NCBI GenBank assembly: GCA_963697695.1
Contig: OY969094.1
Coordinates: 1,612,001-1,676,000, forward strand
DNA: 64,000 nt
From: VRUE01 sp963697695
GTDB lineage: Bacteria; Actinomycetota; Thermoleophilia; Solirubrobacterales; 70-9
Direction: 5' to 3'
Positions 26,390 to 34,476 of the stretch are shown one piece after another (position 1 is the first letter of the stretch; each line of letters opens with the position of its first letter). The notes under the pieces are model-generated. The model was not told where the DNA came from and did not search any database. It saw nothing but the letters and a program-made list of their open reading frames with translations. The position numbers were made by a program, and so were the translations under genes.

Positions 26390-27778
26390 TCAGTGGGAGG
26401 CGCGCGCGTCGACCCGCGCCTGGAAGACCGCCTGGATGTCCTCCAGCCGCTTGCCCTTGGTCTCGGGCACCAGCTTCCAGCAGAAGATCAGGGTGAGGAT
26501 GCCGATCGCGCCATAGAACCAGAAGGCGCCGCTGCGGCCGAGCGCTTCGATCAGCAGCAGGAAGGTCAGCGAGACGATGAAGTTGAAGGTCCAGTTGGCC
26601 ATCGTCCCCACGCCCGCGGCCTTGCTGCGAACCGAGAGCGGGTAGATCTCGGCATTGAGCAGCCAGAAGATCGGCCCGAGGCTGATCGCGAAGGAGGCGA
26701 CGTAGACCATCAAGCTGCCGATCGCGATGACCGAGTCGAGGGTGCTGGCGCCGCCGCCGACGAAGGCCCCGCCAAGGGTGAAGAGCGAGATCGTCATGCC
26801 GCTGACGCCGATCATCAGCAGGGTCCGCCGCCCCGCTCGGTCGAGCAGCCGCAGCGCGACCACAGTCATCGCGACGTTGATCACGCCGACGCCGACCGCA
26901 GCGAGGATCGACCCGGCCGAGGAGTCGATGCCGGTGAATTCGACGATCGTCGGCGCGTAGTAGATGACCGTGTTGATACCTGTCACCTGCTGCAGGATCG
27001 CCAGGCCGACGCCGATGACGAGTGCGGCTTTGACCACGGGCTGCAGCAGCTCACTCCAGGCGCCCGGCTTCTCGTCGAGGCTGTCCTTGATCTCCTCCAG
27101 CTCGCGGTCGATCGTGTCGGGATCGTCGACGCGGATCTTCGCCAGCGTCGCCCGGGCGGCGAAGTCGTCGCCGCTCATCACCAGCCAGCGTGGGCTCTGC
27201 GGCATCCGCAGCATGCCGAAGGCCAGGGCCAGGGCGGGGACGACGCCGAGCCCGAGCATCCAGCGCCAGCCTTCGACGTGGTCGAAGGCAAGGCCGACCA
27301 AGTAGGCGATGAGGATGCCGATCGTCACCGCCAGCTGGAAGAAGGTGACGAGGCGCCCGCGGCTCTCCGGCGGCGCCACCTCGGAGATGTAGACCGGCGC
27401 CGCCGCGGAGGCGAGACCGATCGCGACGCCGATCACGACGCGGGCGATGACCAGCACCTCGACGCCGGGAGCCGCAGCACTCGCCAGCGCGCCGACGATG
27501 AAGACGCCTGCCGCGAGCAGGATCATCGACCGCCTGCCGTAGCGGTCCGCTGCCGGCCCGGCAAAGGCGGCCCCGAACACCGCTCCGATCGGCACCGCGG
27601 CGACGACCAGGCCCTGGGCGAAGCTGCCGAGGTCGAAGTCGCTCTTGATGAAGAGCAGCGCTCCGGCGATCACACCGGTGTCGTAGCCGAAGAGCAGCCC
27701 GCCGAGCCCGGCGATCGCCGCGGTCAAGACCACGTTGCGCCGCGCCCCCCGTCGAGACGCCTCCAGGCCGTCACTCAT
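26390..27778 (-). CDS. Sugar porter (MFS, SP family)
   Basis: The 462-residue protein has 12 transmembrane helices and sugar-porter signatures: 'GLLFGYDTGVIAGALLFI' in TM1, 'GPAADRYGRRSMIL', 'PQSPRWLVMSGDD', 'QQVTGINTVIYYAPTIVEF' in TM7 (sugar binding), and 'VPETKGKRLEDI' at the C-terminus. It is probably a proton-coupled importer of a hexose, pentose or polyol at the cytoplasmic membrane; substrate is unknown. A 444-bp non-coding region separates it from the enoyl-CoA hydratase gene on the other strand. Confidence 0.92.
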   Translation of the reverse strand: MSDGLEASRRGARRNVVLTAAIAGLGGLLFGYDTGVIAGALLFIKSDFDLGSFAQGLVVAAVPIGAVFGAAFAGPAADRYGRRSMILLAAGVFIVGALASAAAPGVEVLVIARVVIGVAIGLASAAAPVYISEVAPPESRGRLVTFFQLAVTIGILIAYLVGLAFDHVEGWRWMLGLGVVPALALAFGMLRMPQSPRWLVMSGDDFAARATLAKIRVDDPDTIDRELEEIKDSLDEKPGAWSELLQPVVKAALVIGVGLAILQQVTGINTVIYYAPTIVEFTGIDSSAGSILAAVGVGVINVAMTVVALRLLDRAGRRTLLMIGVSGMTISLFTLGGAFVGGGASTLDSVIAIGSLMVYVASFAISLGPIFWLLNAEIYPLSVRSKAAGVGTMANWTFNFIVSLTFLLLIEALGRSGAFWFYGAIGILTLIFCWKLVPETKGKRLEDIQAVFQARVDARASH

Positions 27779-27872
27779 CCCAAAAGCGACCGTATACGCC
27801 CTTCCGGACGGGGCAAATTCCGGACTTTGCGGGAACGTTTTCCTCTACCCCCTAGCGCCACCCCTGACCGCG

Positions 27873-28078
27873 CGCTAAGTTGGCTTAGCGACTGGGAGAG
27901 ACAGGATCCGCGGAAGCCAAGCGGAACACCGTCTCGAAGGTGGCGCGAAGAGCTTCTACGCGCGAAGGCTACGCGCGAGGCAGGCTTAGAGCGTCATCCC
28001 CGGTCGCGTTTCGTTGTCCGATCACTTGCCTAGCTTTGATGCCGCCTGGAGAGCCTGCCCTCTAGGTCGCGACCGGGG
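27873..28078 (+). ncRNA. Candidate structured RNA with pseudoknot potential (family not recognised)
   Basis: Four pairings are visible. A 7-bp hairpin with TTGG loop lies at 27873-27890. An 11-bp perfect stem pairs 27998-28008 with 28068-28078. Nested inside it is a 7-bp hairpin, 28045-28051 with 28060-28066 (one G-U). The entire 8-nt loop of that hairpin (28052-28059) is complementary to 27979-27986 outside the long stem, which makes a pseudoknot. I could not match it to RNase P, tmRNA, SRP RNA or a known riboswitch. Strand is uncertain. Confidence 0.35.
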
Positions 28079-28155
28079 CGCATCCGGGAGCCGGGCGCTG
28101 TCGGCCAGCCCCGTGAGTCTCGCCGACGCTAGCCCGCCCGCTCCCGTCCAACTCA

Positions 28156-28202
28156 CACTGCAACGCGTTGTCCGGTAAGTGACCGGTTAACGCGTTGCAG
28201 TG
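28156..28202. promoter_or_regulatory. 14-bp inverted repeat before the enoyl-CoA hydratase gene: candidate operator
   Basis: Arms 28156-28169 and 28189-28202 are perfectly complementary. Each arm contains the self-palindrome AACGCGTT (28162-28169, 28189-28196), and an inner CCGGT/ACCGG pair (28172-28176, 28182-28186) completes a near-continuous stem. It ends 20 bp before the ATG at 28223. No T-run follows, so an operator is favoured over a terminator. A TetR regulator encoded just downstream (28972-29667) is a candidate binder. Confidence 0.55.
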
Positions 28203-28222
28203 CTGTGGGACGATGCCCGCCG

Positions 28223-28975
28223 ATGGCCGGCGAGCTGCGCTACGAACGGATTGGATCGGCGGCGGTCCTCACGATCGATCGTCCCGAGCGGCGCAACGCC
28301 GTCGACGGTGCGACCGCCGAGCTCTTCCGCCAGGGCCTGCGGGACTTCGAGGCCGACGAGGACGCCCGCGTTCTCGTCCTCACCGGCGCCGGCGGACAGG
28401 CCTTCTGCGCCGGCGCAGACCTCAAGGCGCTTGACCTCGACGTCGACCACCCTGGGGGACCGATGGGCCCCACCCGGCTCACTCCTTCGAAGCCGGCAAT
28501 CGCCGCCGTCGACGGCTGGTGCCTCGCGGGCGGAGTGGAGCTGGCGCTCTGGTGCGACATGCGTATCGCCACGCCCCAAACGACCTTCGGCCTCTTCGAG
28601 CGGCGCTGGGGAGTGCCTCTGGTCGACGGTGGCACCCAGCGCCTCCCCCGCGTTGTCGGCATGGGCCGGGCGCTGGAGCTGATCCTCACCGGCCGTCCCG
28701 TCGACGCCGAGGAGGCCCACCGGATCGGCCTCGTCAACGAGATCGCCGAGCCTGGCAAGCACCTGGAGCGAGCGCTGGAGCTGGCGGAAAAGATCGCCGG
28801 CTTCCCCCAGGAGACGATGCTGGCCGACCGCCGCGCGGCGGTCGAGGGCTTCGGCATGCCGCTCGTCGACGGGCTCGAGCTGGAGCGCCGCCTGGGTCGC
28901 GAGGTCCTCGAGGTGGCGGTCCGCGGCGCCGCTCGCTTCGCCGGCGGCGAGGGCCGCCACGGCGAGGGCGTCTAA
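28223..28975 (+). CDS. Enoyl-CoA hydratase/isomerase (crotonase) family protein
   Basis: The ATG at 28223 gives 250 residues; a GTG at 28205 is in frame but less likely. Crotonase features include 'TIDRPERRNAVDGATAELF', the oxyanion-hole loop 'GAGGQAFCAGADLKAL' and 'VDGWCLAGGVELALWCDMR', and 'VPLVDGGTQRLPRVVG', where family hydratases carry a catalytic Glu. It acts on acyl-CoA thioesters in the cytoplasm, probably in beta-oxidation or a related degradation pathway. It is convergent with a TetR gene with overlapping stops, and a strong inverted repeat lies just upstream. Confidence 0.88.
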   Translation: MAGELRYERIGSAAVLTIDRPERRNAVDGATAELFRQGLRDFEADEDARVLVLTGAGGQAFCAGADLKALDLDVDHPGGPMGPTRLTPSKPAIAAVDGWCLAGGVELALWCDMRIATPQTTFGLFERRWGVPLVDGGTQRLPRVVGMGRALELILTGRPVDAEEAHRIGLVNEIAEPGKHLERALELAEKIAGFPQETMLADRRAAVEGFGMPLVDGLELERRLGREVLEVAVRGAARFAGGEGRHGEGV

Positions 28976-29667
28976 GCGCGACGCTCGGCCTGGGTCACCC
29001 GCCGCATCTCGTCCTCGGCGGCTTCGGGGCCGAGGTAGGGCATCAGCACGGCGAAGACGAGGTCGGGGAGGATCCGTTCCAGCTCCGGGCCGCGGCCGGC
29101 ACGAACCTCGTCGAAGATCATCGAGGTCGCACCGCCGATCGCGAAGCGGGCGGTGTCGGGCGGCAGCTCGTCGGTCTGGTTGGAGTAATCGCGCCCTTCC
29201 TCGAGGAAGGGGGTGAAACGGGCAAGCGCGGCACGGTAGCGGCTGCGCGCGTCATCGCCCGCGGCCGTCACCTCGACCATCGCCATCCTCGCGATGTCCG
29301 CCTCGCTGGAGAGCAGCTCGACCAGGGCGCGCAGGACCGCTGCGACCCGCTCGGGCCAGGGCTCGTGCGAGGTTGCCTCATACGCGGTCGAGACGTGTGC
29401 GACGAGCACGTCCATCACTGCGTCGTAGCCCTCGAGGAAGCACTCCTCCTTGTCCTCGAACATCTCGTAGAAGGTCTCCCGCGAGACCCCGGCGACCTCG
29501 ATCACGTCGGTGACGGTGGTCGCTTCATAGCCCTTCGCCGCCGCGACTCGGACCATCGCCTCCAGCAGCCGCTCGCGCTGCGACCGGACTGCGTACGCAC
29601 GCGGCAGTCCGTGACGTCCACTCGGATGACGCGAAGGATTCGAAGTAGGCGACGATGACGAATCCAT
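28972..29667 (-). CDS. TetR/AcrR-family regulator (GRHGLPR arm)
   Basis: The ATG at 29667 gives 231 residues; an earlier start at 29718 is possible. The N-terminal arm 'PSGRHGLPRAYAVRSQRERL' leads to the helix-turn-helix ('TTVTDVIEVAGVSRETFYEM'). The ligand domain is all-helical and ends 'LMPYLGPEAAEDEM'. The gene is convergent with the enoyl-CoA hydratase, so control of that gene through the 28156-28202 inverted repeat is plausible but inferred. It is the first of a TetR island and is divergent from the nucleotide-sugar dehydrogenase. Confidence 0.85.
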   Translation of the reverse strand: MDSSSSPTSNPSRHPSGRHGLPRAYAVRSQRERLLEAMVRVAAAKGYEATTVTDVIEVAGVSRETFYEMFEDKEECFLEGYDAVMDVLVAHVSTAYEATSHEPWPERVAAVLRALVELLSSEADIARMAMVEVTAAGDDARSRYRAALARFTPFLEEGRDYSNQTDELPPDTARFAIGGATSMIFDEVRAGRGPELERILPDLVFAVLMPYLGPEAAEDEMRRVTQAERRA

Positions 29668-29732
29668 GTGGTTCAGCGTAGGGCAGGAGCTGCAAGCTGT
29701 CCAACGCTTCTCCGGCACCTAGACTCCTTGCC

Positions 29733-30980
29733 GTGAAGGTTGGGATCGTCGGCCTCGGATACGTGGGGCTTCCACTCGCCGTCGCCTTCGCCGAGGCGGG
29801 GCACGAGGTTGTCGGCCTCGATGCTGACCCGCGCAAGGTCGAGAGCCTCGACCGGGGTCGCAGCTACATCGAGGACGTCCCCGACACCGCTCTCGCTTCC
29901 GCGGGCGACCGCCTCCGCGCGACCTCCAGCCACGCCGACCTCACCTCCTGCAACGCGGTCGTGATCTGCGTCCCCACGCCGCTGACCAGCTCGCGCGAGC
30001 CCGACCTCACCTACCTGCTCGACTCGGCGACGGCGCTTTCGCAGGTGCTGCAGCCCGAGCAGCTCGTCGTGCTCGAGTCGACCACCTACCCGGGAACGAC
30101 CCGCGAGCGGCTGCTGCCGATCCTCGAGGAGTCGGGCATGTCGGCCGGCCGCGACTTCCACCTCGCCTTTTCGCCCGAGCGGATCGATCCCGGTCGCACC
30201 GACTTCACCATCCGCACCACTCCGAAGCTGGTCGGCGGTCTCACACCGGCCTGCGCCGAGCGCGCCCGCGAGCTCTACTCGCTGATCTGCGACGAGGTCG
30301 TCGTCCTCTCCACGCCGGAGGCGGCCGAGCTCTCGAAGCTGCTCGAGAACATCTTCCGCTCGGTCAACATCGCCCTCGTCAACGAGCTCGCCCAGCTCTG
30401 TGACCGGCTGGGGATCGACGTCTGGGAGGTGGTCGATGCGGCTGCGACCAAGCCCTTCGGCTTCATGCGCTTCGACCCGGGGCCGGGGATGGGCGGGCAC
30501 TGCCTGCCGGTCGACCCGTTCTACCTCGCCTTCAAGGCCCGCGAGCACGACTTCTATCCCGAGTTCATCGAGCTGGCGGGCAAGGTCAACCAGGCCCAGC
30601 CGGCCTTCTGCGTCGAGCGGATCGAGCGCGCCCTCAACGAGGCCGGCAAGCCCGTCAACGGCTGCAGGATCCTGCTCCTGGGGGCGAGCTACAAGGCCGG
30701 CATGGGGGACACCCGCGAGTCGCCGGCGCTGAAGATCGCCAAGCTCCTGCGCGTGCTCGGCGGCGAGGTCTCCTACCACGATCCCTTCGTCCCGGAGCTG
30801 CCGGAACTGGGCCTCTCCTCCGTGGATCTCGACGACGCCCTGCGGGCCGCGGACCTGACCGCGATCGTCACCGCGCACCCCGGCGTCGACTACGAGGAGG
30901 TCGTCTCCTCGGCATCGCTGGTGATCGACTTCCGCGGCGTCACTCGCGGCCTCAGGGCTGAGAACCTGGTCCGGCTCTAG
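29733..30980 (+). CDS. UDP-N-acetyl-hexosamine/UDP-sugar 6-dehydrogenase (nucleotide-sugar dehydrogenase)
   Basis: The 415-residue protein starts at GTG. The N-terminal Rossmann motif is 'VGIVGLGYVGLPLAVAFAEA'; the middle has 'VLESTTYPGTTRE' and 'SPERIDPGRTDF'; the active-site cysteine is in 'GGHCLPVDPFYLAF'; the C-terminal domain has 'GASYKAGMGDTRESPAL'. The arrangement fits UDP-ManNAc/UDP-GlcNAc 6-dehydrogenases (WecC/WbpA) better than UDP-glucose dehydrogenase. Product: a uronic acid nucleotide for surface glycan, which links it to the polysaccharide cluster about 5 kb upstream. A convergent TetR gene abuts its stop. Confidence 0.85.
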   Translation: MKVGIVGLGYVGLPLAVAFAEAGHEVVGLDADPRKVESLDRGRSYIEDVPDTALASAGDRLRATSSHADLTSCNAVVICVPTPLTSSREPDLTYLLDSATALSQVLQPEQLVVLESTTYPGTTRERLLPILEESGMSAGRDFHLAFSPERIDPGRTDFTIRTTPKLVGGLTPACAERARELYSLICDEVVVLSTPEAAELSKLLENIFRSVNIALVNELAQLCDRLGIDVWEVVDAAATKPFGFMRFDPGPGMGGHCLPVDPFYLAFKAREHDFYPEFIELAGKVNQAQPAFCVERIERALNEAGKPVNGCRILLLGASYKAGMGDTRESPALKIAKLLRVLGGEVSYHDPFVPELPELGLSSVDLDDALRAADLTAIVTAHPGVDYEEVVSSASLVIDFRGVTRGLRAENLVRL

Positions 30981-31673
30981 TCAGACCTTGGCGGCCTGCA
31001 TCTCGGCGCCGGCGACGTCGGCGCCGAAGTAGGGCAGCACCGCGAAGTACATGAACTCGGGCAGCAGCTGGCGGAAGCCGTCGTTGGCGCCGGTTGCCAG
31101 CCGCGAGTGGACCACGGCGTGGATGCCGGCGACGATCCCCTCGGGAGCGATCGAGGGAGGCGATTCGCCCTCGCCGGGGTCCGAACGTGCCGAATCGATG
31201 AAATTCGTGACCCGTTTCATCGCCTCGGTGCGCTTTTCCAGCGCCTCCGGCCCGGCGGCATGGACCTCGACCACCAAGGCCCGACCCACGTCGGGTTCCT
31301 CGTCGAGCGCTTCGAGAAGGGCGCCGAGGCCGGCGCGAAGCTTGCCCTGCCATGTCTCCTCGGACGCTGCCGCGCCGCTCGCCAGCGCTTCGAAATGGGC
31401 CACTCCGGCGTCGAACGCCTCCAGGTAACAGGCGTCCTTGTCGGGGAAGTTGTCGTAAAAAGCCTGCCGGTAGAGACCGGTCAGATCGAGCACCGTACGC
31501 ACGGACGCGGCGTCGTAGCCGGCCGATCCGACCGCCTCCAACATGCCGTTGAGAATCAGTTGGCGCTTCGGGGAACTCACCAGTCTGAGGGCGGGAACGG
31601 AGGGGCGACGCTCCTCCGGCTTGCCGGTCCCCTCAGCCCCTGCCTGGACGTTGGTTGCGGCCTGCTTTCCCAT
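30981..31673 (-). CDS. TetR-family regulator
   Basis: The ATG at 31673 is preceded by an AGGAAGG ribosome-binding site, so the longer frame to 31841 is not used. The product has 230 residues. The helix-turn-helix lies at 'ASVRTVLDLTGLYRQAFYDN', followed by the effector domain ('FAVLPYFGADVAGAEM' at the end). It lacks the GRHGLPR arm of its neighbours and has 'PALRLVSSPKRQLILNGM' instead. It is divergent from the next TetR gene; the 116-bp shared region holds GGGAAC (31698-31703). Confidence 0.82.
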   Translation of the reverse strand: MGKQAATNVQAGAEGTGKPEERRPSVPALRLVSSPKRQLILNGMLEAVGSAGYDAASVRTVLDLTGLYRQAFYDNFPDKDACYLEAFDAGVAHFEALASGAAASEETWQGKLRAGLGALLEALDEEPDVGRALVVEVHAAGPEALEKRTEAMKRVTNFIDSARSDPGEGESPPSIAPEGIVAGIHAVVHSRLATGANDGFRQLLPEFMYFAVLPYFGADVAGAEMQAAKV

Positions 31674-31789
31674 GAGATCCTTCCTCTGCTCGATCAAGGG
31701 AACCGGTTGTCTGGACTCCGGTACTGTAGCGGTATATCGCCCTTTCGTCCAGCTTGGAATCGCGGTGGGCACGGGGTACCCTCGTGTTC

Positions 31790-32467
31790 GTGGCTGAACG
31801 CTCTCCACAGGCGATGAGAACACCGCCGGGGCGGCATCCACTACCGCGGGAGTTCATCGCCCAGCACCAGCGAGCGCGCATCATCGCCGCCCTCGCCGAG
31901 GAGACCGTCGAGAAGGGTTACCGCGCGGTCACCGTCGCCGACATCGTGCGCCGGGCGGGCATCGCCCGCAACACTTTTTACGAGAATTTCTCCTCCAAGG
32001 AGGACTGCTTCCTCGCCGCCTCGGAGTTCGCGGTCAAGGAGGCCTTGCGCCGCGTCGTCGACGCCGCCAGCAAGGTCGACAGCTGGCCCGCCCGGGTCAA
32101 CGCCGGCCTCGCCGCCTTCCTCCACTACGTCGCCAGCGAGCCGGCCCTGGCGCGGACCTGCATCGTCGAGGCGCTCTCGGCCGGTCCGGCCGCGGTCGAG
32201 CGCTACGAGCGCTCGATCCAGGCCTTCGTGCCGCTCTTCCGCATGGGCCGCAAGGTGTCCGCGAAGGGCGAGGAGCTGCCGGCCACGCTCGAGGAGACGA
32301 TCGTCGGCGGGATCTTCTGGATCATCTACCAGCGCATCATCATGGGACAGGCGGAGCAGATCGAGGAGCTGCTCTCCGAGTTGGTGGAGTTCTCGCTCAC
32401 CCCGTACCTCGGTGCCGAAGCCGCCAAGCGCACAGCCGCCGAGGCGCCACCGGCGCTGACGGGCTAG
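31790..32467 (+). CDS. TetR-family regulator (GRHPLPR arm)
   Basis: The GTG at 31790 gives 225 residues; an ATG at 31814 is an alternative. The arm 'PPGRHPLPREFIAQHQRARI' leads into the helix-turn-helix 'VTVADIVRRAGIARNTFYEN' and 'FSSKEDCFLAASEF'. The C-terminal half ends 'VEFSLTPYLGAEAAKRTAAE'. It is divergent from the TetR gene ending at 30981 and followed by the tandem TetR gene after 33 bp, so it may be the first gene of a small operon. Confidence 0.85.
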   Translation: MAERSPQAMRTPPGRHPLPREFIAQHQRARIIAALAEETVEKGYRAVTVADIVRRAGIARNTFYENFSSKEDCFLAASEFAVKEALRRVVDAASKVDSWPARVNAGLAAFLHYVASEPALARTCIVEALSAGPAAVERYERSIQAFVPLFRMGRKVSAKGEELPATLEETIVGGIFWIIYQRIIMGQAEQIEELLSELVEFSLTPYLGAEAAKRTAAEAPPALTG

Positions 32468-32500
32468 GCCAGGGGCAGGGATTGGCGGTCCTATGACCTA

Positions 32501-33856
32501 GTGCTTGACCTGGAGACCCGCGAGCGCGCCGCCAGTCCCGAGCGCGAGCGCATCGTCGAGGCTCTGATCGAAATCGCCGCCGAACGCGGCTATGCCGAAA
32601 CCACGATCGAGATGATCCTGCAGCGGGCCGGCCTCGACCGCCCCGCCTTCGACCGCCACTTCCGTGGCAAGTACGACTGCTTCATCTCCGCCTGGCGGGA
32701 GATGAACGATGGCTGCATGCGCGAGATGCTCGAGGCCTTCAACAGCCAGGACGAATGGCCCGACCGCCTCCGCGCTGTCGCCTGCGAGATCGTCGAGAAC
32801 CTGCGTCACGACCCCCGCCGCGCCTCGTTTGCGGTCGAGGTGCTCGCCGCCGGCGATGCTGCTCGCGCCCGCCGCGACATGACGATGCGCGTGATCGCCT
32901 CCCTGATCGACGCCGGCCGCAACGAGATGGACGATCCCGAATCGGTGCCCCACACCACGGCGGAGGCGCTGGCGGGCTCGGCCTACGGGCAGGTCTACGC
33001 CAAGGTCGTCCGCGGCCAGGCCGACGAGCTGCCGGCGCTTATCCCACAGCTGATGTCGGCTGCGGTGATGCCTTACCTAGGCGTCGATGCCGCTCTGGCC
33101 GAGCTCGGACGCGGTTTCGATCCCCCCGCGCGATATCGTCGGGACGTGGCCGCGGACCCACCGGATAAATCGAGCGACCCAAAAAATTCTGCGGAGGATT
33201 ACCCGCCCGAGCTTGCCCGTCTCCCGCCCGGTCGTCACGGCCTGCCGCGGGAGTTCGTCGTCCACAACCAGCGTGAGCGGCTGATCGCCGGCCTCGCCGA
33301 GGCAATCGCCGAAAACGGCTACGCCGGCACGACCATCGCCCACATCACCCGCCACGCCGCCGTCTCCCGCCGCACCTTCTACGAGCACTTCTCGAGCAAG
33401 GACGAGTGCTTCGTCGCCGCTTATGACACGGTGATGAAGGAGCTGCAGGAACGGGTCTCCCAGGCCTTCGACGACGCCGACGACTGGCCGCACTCGGTCA
33501 AAGCCGGGATCGAAGCGATGCTCAGCTTCCTCGCCGCCGAGCCGAACCTCGCCCGTCTTTGCATGGTCGAGGCGCTGGTCGCCGGCCCGGTCGTGGTCGA
33601 GCGCTACGACGCCGCGATCCAGAGCTTCGTCCCCTACTTCCAGACCGGCCGCGAGGGCCGCTCGCCGGAGGTTCTCTCCCGCCTCTCGCCGACCACCGAG
33701 GAGGCCCTGGTCGGCGGCATGGTCTCGCTGATCTCCCGCCGCATAATCGCCGGCAAAGCCGAGGAGCTGGAAGAGCTCCTGCCCGACCTGGTCGAGTTCA
33801 CCCTGACGCCGTACGTCGGCAGCGCCGACGCCGCCGAGCTCGCCCAGGAGGGCTGA
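32501..33856 (+). CDS. Tandem fusion of two TetR-family regulators
   Basis: One 451-residue reading frame, started at GTG, contains two complete TetR units. The first (about 1-215) has 'TTIEMILQRAGLDRPAFDRH' and ends 'AAVMPYLGVDAALAELGRGF'. The second (about 220-451) has the arm 'PPGRHGLPREFVVHNQRERL', 'TTIAHITRHAAVSRRTFYEH', and ends 'FTLTPYVGSADAAEL'. The linker is more A/T-rich than its surroundings and contains an in-frame GTG at 33146 which could start a separate protein. As one chain it would be a pseudo-dimeric repressor. Confidence 0.8.
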   Translation: MLDLETRERAASPERERIVEALIEIAAERGYAETTIEMILQRAGLDRPAFDRHFRGKYDCFISAWREMNDGCMREMLEAFNSQDEWPDRLRAVACEIVENLRHDPRRASFAVEVLAAGDAARARRDMTMRVIASLIDAGRNEMDDPESVPHTTAEALAGSAYGQVYAKVVRGQADELPALIPQLMSAAVMPYLGVDAALAELGRGFDPPARYRRDVAADPPDKSSDPKNSAEDYPPELARLPPGRHGLPREFVVHNQRERLIAGLAEAIAENGYAGTTIAHITRHAAVSRRTFYEHFSSKDECFVAAYDTVMKELQERVSQAFDDADDWPHSVKAGIEAMLSFLAAEPNLARLCMVEALVAGPVVVERYDAAIQSFVPYFQTGREGRSPEVLSRLSPTTEEALVGGMVSLISRRIIAGKAEELEELLPDLVEFTLTPYVGSADAAELAQEG

Positions 33857-33898
33857 GCTCGCAGGGAAGAGTGCGTCGGCCCTCCTCCTCGAGGGAGG

Positions 33899-34084
33899 AT
33901 GCAGCCTCTAGCTATGGTCTCGGAGACCGGAGAGACGCTGATCGTCACCAAGCACGGCCGGCCCGTCGCCCGGATCGAGCCGCCATTGCGCCCCGACGAT
34001 CTGCGCGGCAGCGCGCAGATCAACATGTCGGACGAGGAGTTGATCTATTTCTCGATGGGTCCGTGGGACATGGAGAAGGATTGA
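33899..34084 (+). CDS. Shortened Phd/YefM-type antitoxin
   Basis: The 61-residue protein has the core 'SETGETLIVTKHGRPVARIE' typical of Phd/YefM antitoxins, then an acidic tail ('MSDEELIYFSMGPWDMEKD') suited to toxin binding. The usual N-terminal 15-20 residues of the DNA-binding region are missing; no other frame upstream supplies them, and the in-frame codons back to the stop at 33854 offer no start. The stop overlaps the TTG of the PIN toxin (TTGA at 34081-34084). GGGAGG sits directly against the ATG. Autorepression may be lost. Confidence 0.68.
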   Translation: MQPLAMVSETGETLIVTKHGRPVARIEPPLRPDDLRGSAQINMSDEELIYFSMGPWDMEKD

Positions 34085-34470
34085 TCCTCCTCGACACCCA
34101 TGTCCTGGTTTGGCTCGCTGCACGACCCGATCAGCTCAGCCTGCCGGCGCGAAAGGCCCTGGACTCAGAGTCTGAGCTGGGAATCAGCCTGGCTTCGGTT
34201 CAGGAGGTCGCGTATCTCGCCGCCCGCGGACGCCTGACGATGGATCGATCCGTGGAAACCTGGATCAGCGACATGCTGAACGTCCACGAAATCCGCGCGA
34301 TCGCCCCCACGATCTCGATCGCCCGGCGGGCAGGTGGCCTCGATCCAGCCGAGTTCCACGGAGATCCTGCCGACCGCCTCATCTATGCGACCGCGGTCGA
34401 GCAAGATGCGCGCTTGGTCAGTGCTGACTCGCGGTTGCGACAATGTGACCCGGCGCGCGTCGTCTGGTAG
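34081..34470 (+). CDS. PIN-domain ribonuclease toxin (VapC-like)
   Basis: Starting at TTG (overlapping the antitoxin stop) the protein has 129 residues. PIN motifs: 'LLDTHVLVWLA' with the first Asp, a glutamate in 'LASVQEVAYLAARGRL', and 'GDPADRLIYATAVE' with the second Asp pair. PIN toxins cleave RNA in a Mg-dependent way. The frame is open upstream as a shadow of the TetR gene. The length is typical of VapC toxins paired with Phd antitoxins. Confidence 0.85.
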   Translation: MILLDTHVLVWLAARPDQLSLPARKALDSESELGISLASVQEVAYLAARGRLTMDRSVETWISDMLNVHEIRAIAPTISIARRAGGLDPAEFHGDPADRLIYATAVEQDARLVSADSRLRQCDPARVVW

Positions 34471-34476
34471 CCGCGG

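Larger units (their letters stand above)
27779..28222. other. 444-bp intergenic region between sugar porter and enoyl-CoA hydratase
   Basis: No convincing coding frame is seen, although several short shadows exist. The region holds GGGAAC at 27829-27834, a 7-bp hairpin (27873-27890), a near-tandem 13/12-bp repeat starting TACGCGCGA (27957-27969 and 27970-27981), a set of stems that can form a pseudoknot (27979-28078), and a 14-bp inverted repeat (28156-28202) just before the hydratase start. Confidence 0.7.

Noticed and set aside
26393..28033. 546-codon plus-strand frame opposite the sugar porter
   Set aside because: It is highly charged, Asp/Arg/Gln-rich shadow sequence; the opposite strand encodes a textbook sugar porter.
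27779..28222. RNase P RNA, tmRNA, SRP RNA or known riboswitch in the long gap
   Set aside because: AAAGTCCGG occurs on the minus strand, but the rest of the RNase P core is missing; no tmRNA ends, glycine, TPP, SAM or cobalamin elements were found.
33146..33856. Second TetR unit as a separate gene
   Set aside because: A GTG at 33146 is in frame, but no stop separates it from the first unit and no ribosome-binding site precedes it. Kept as a fusion with a note.
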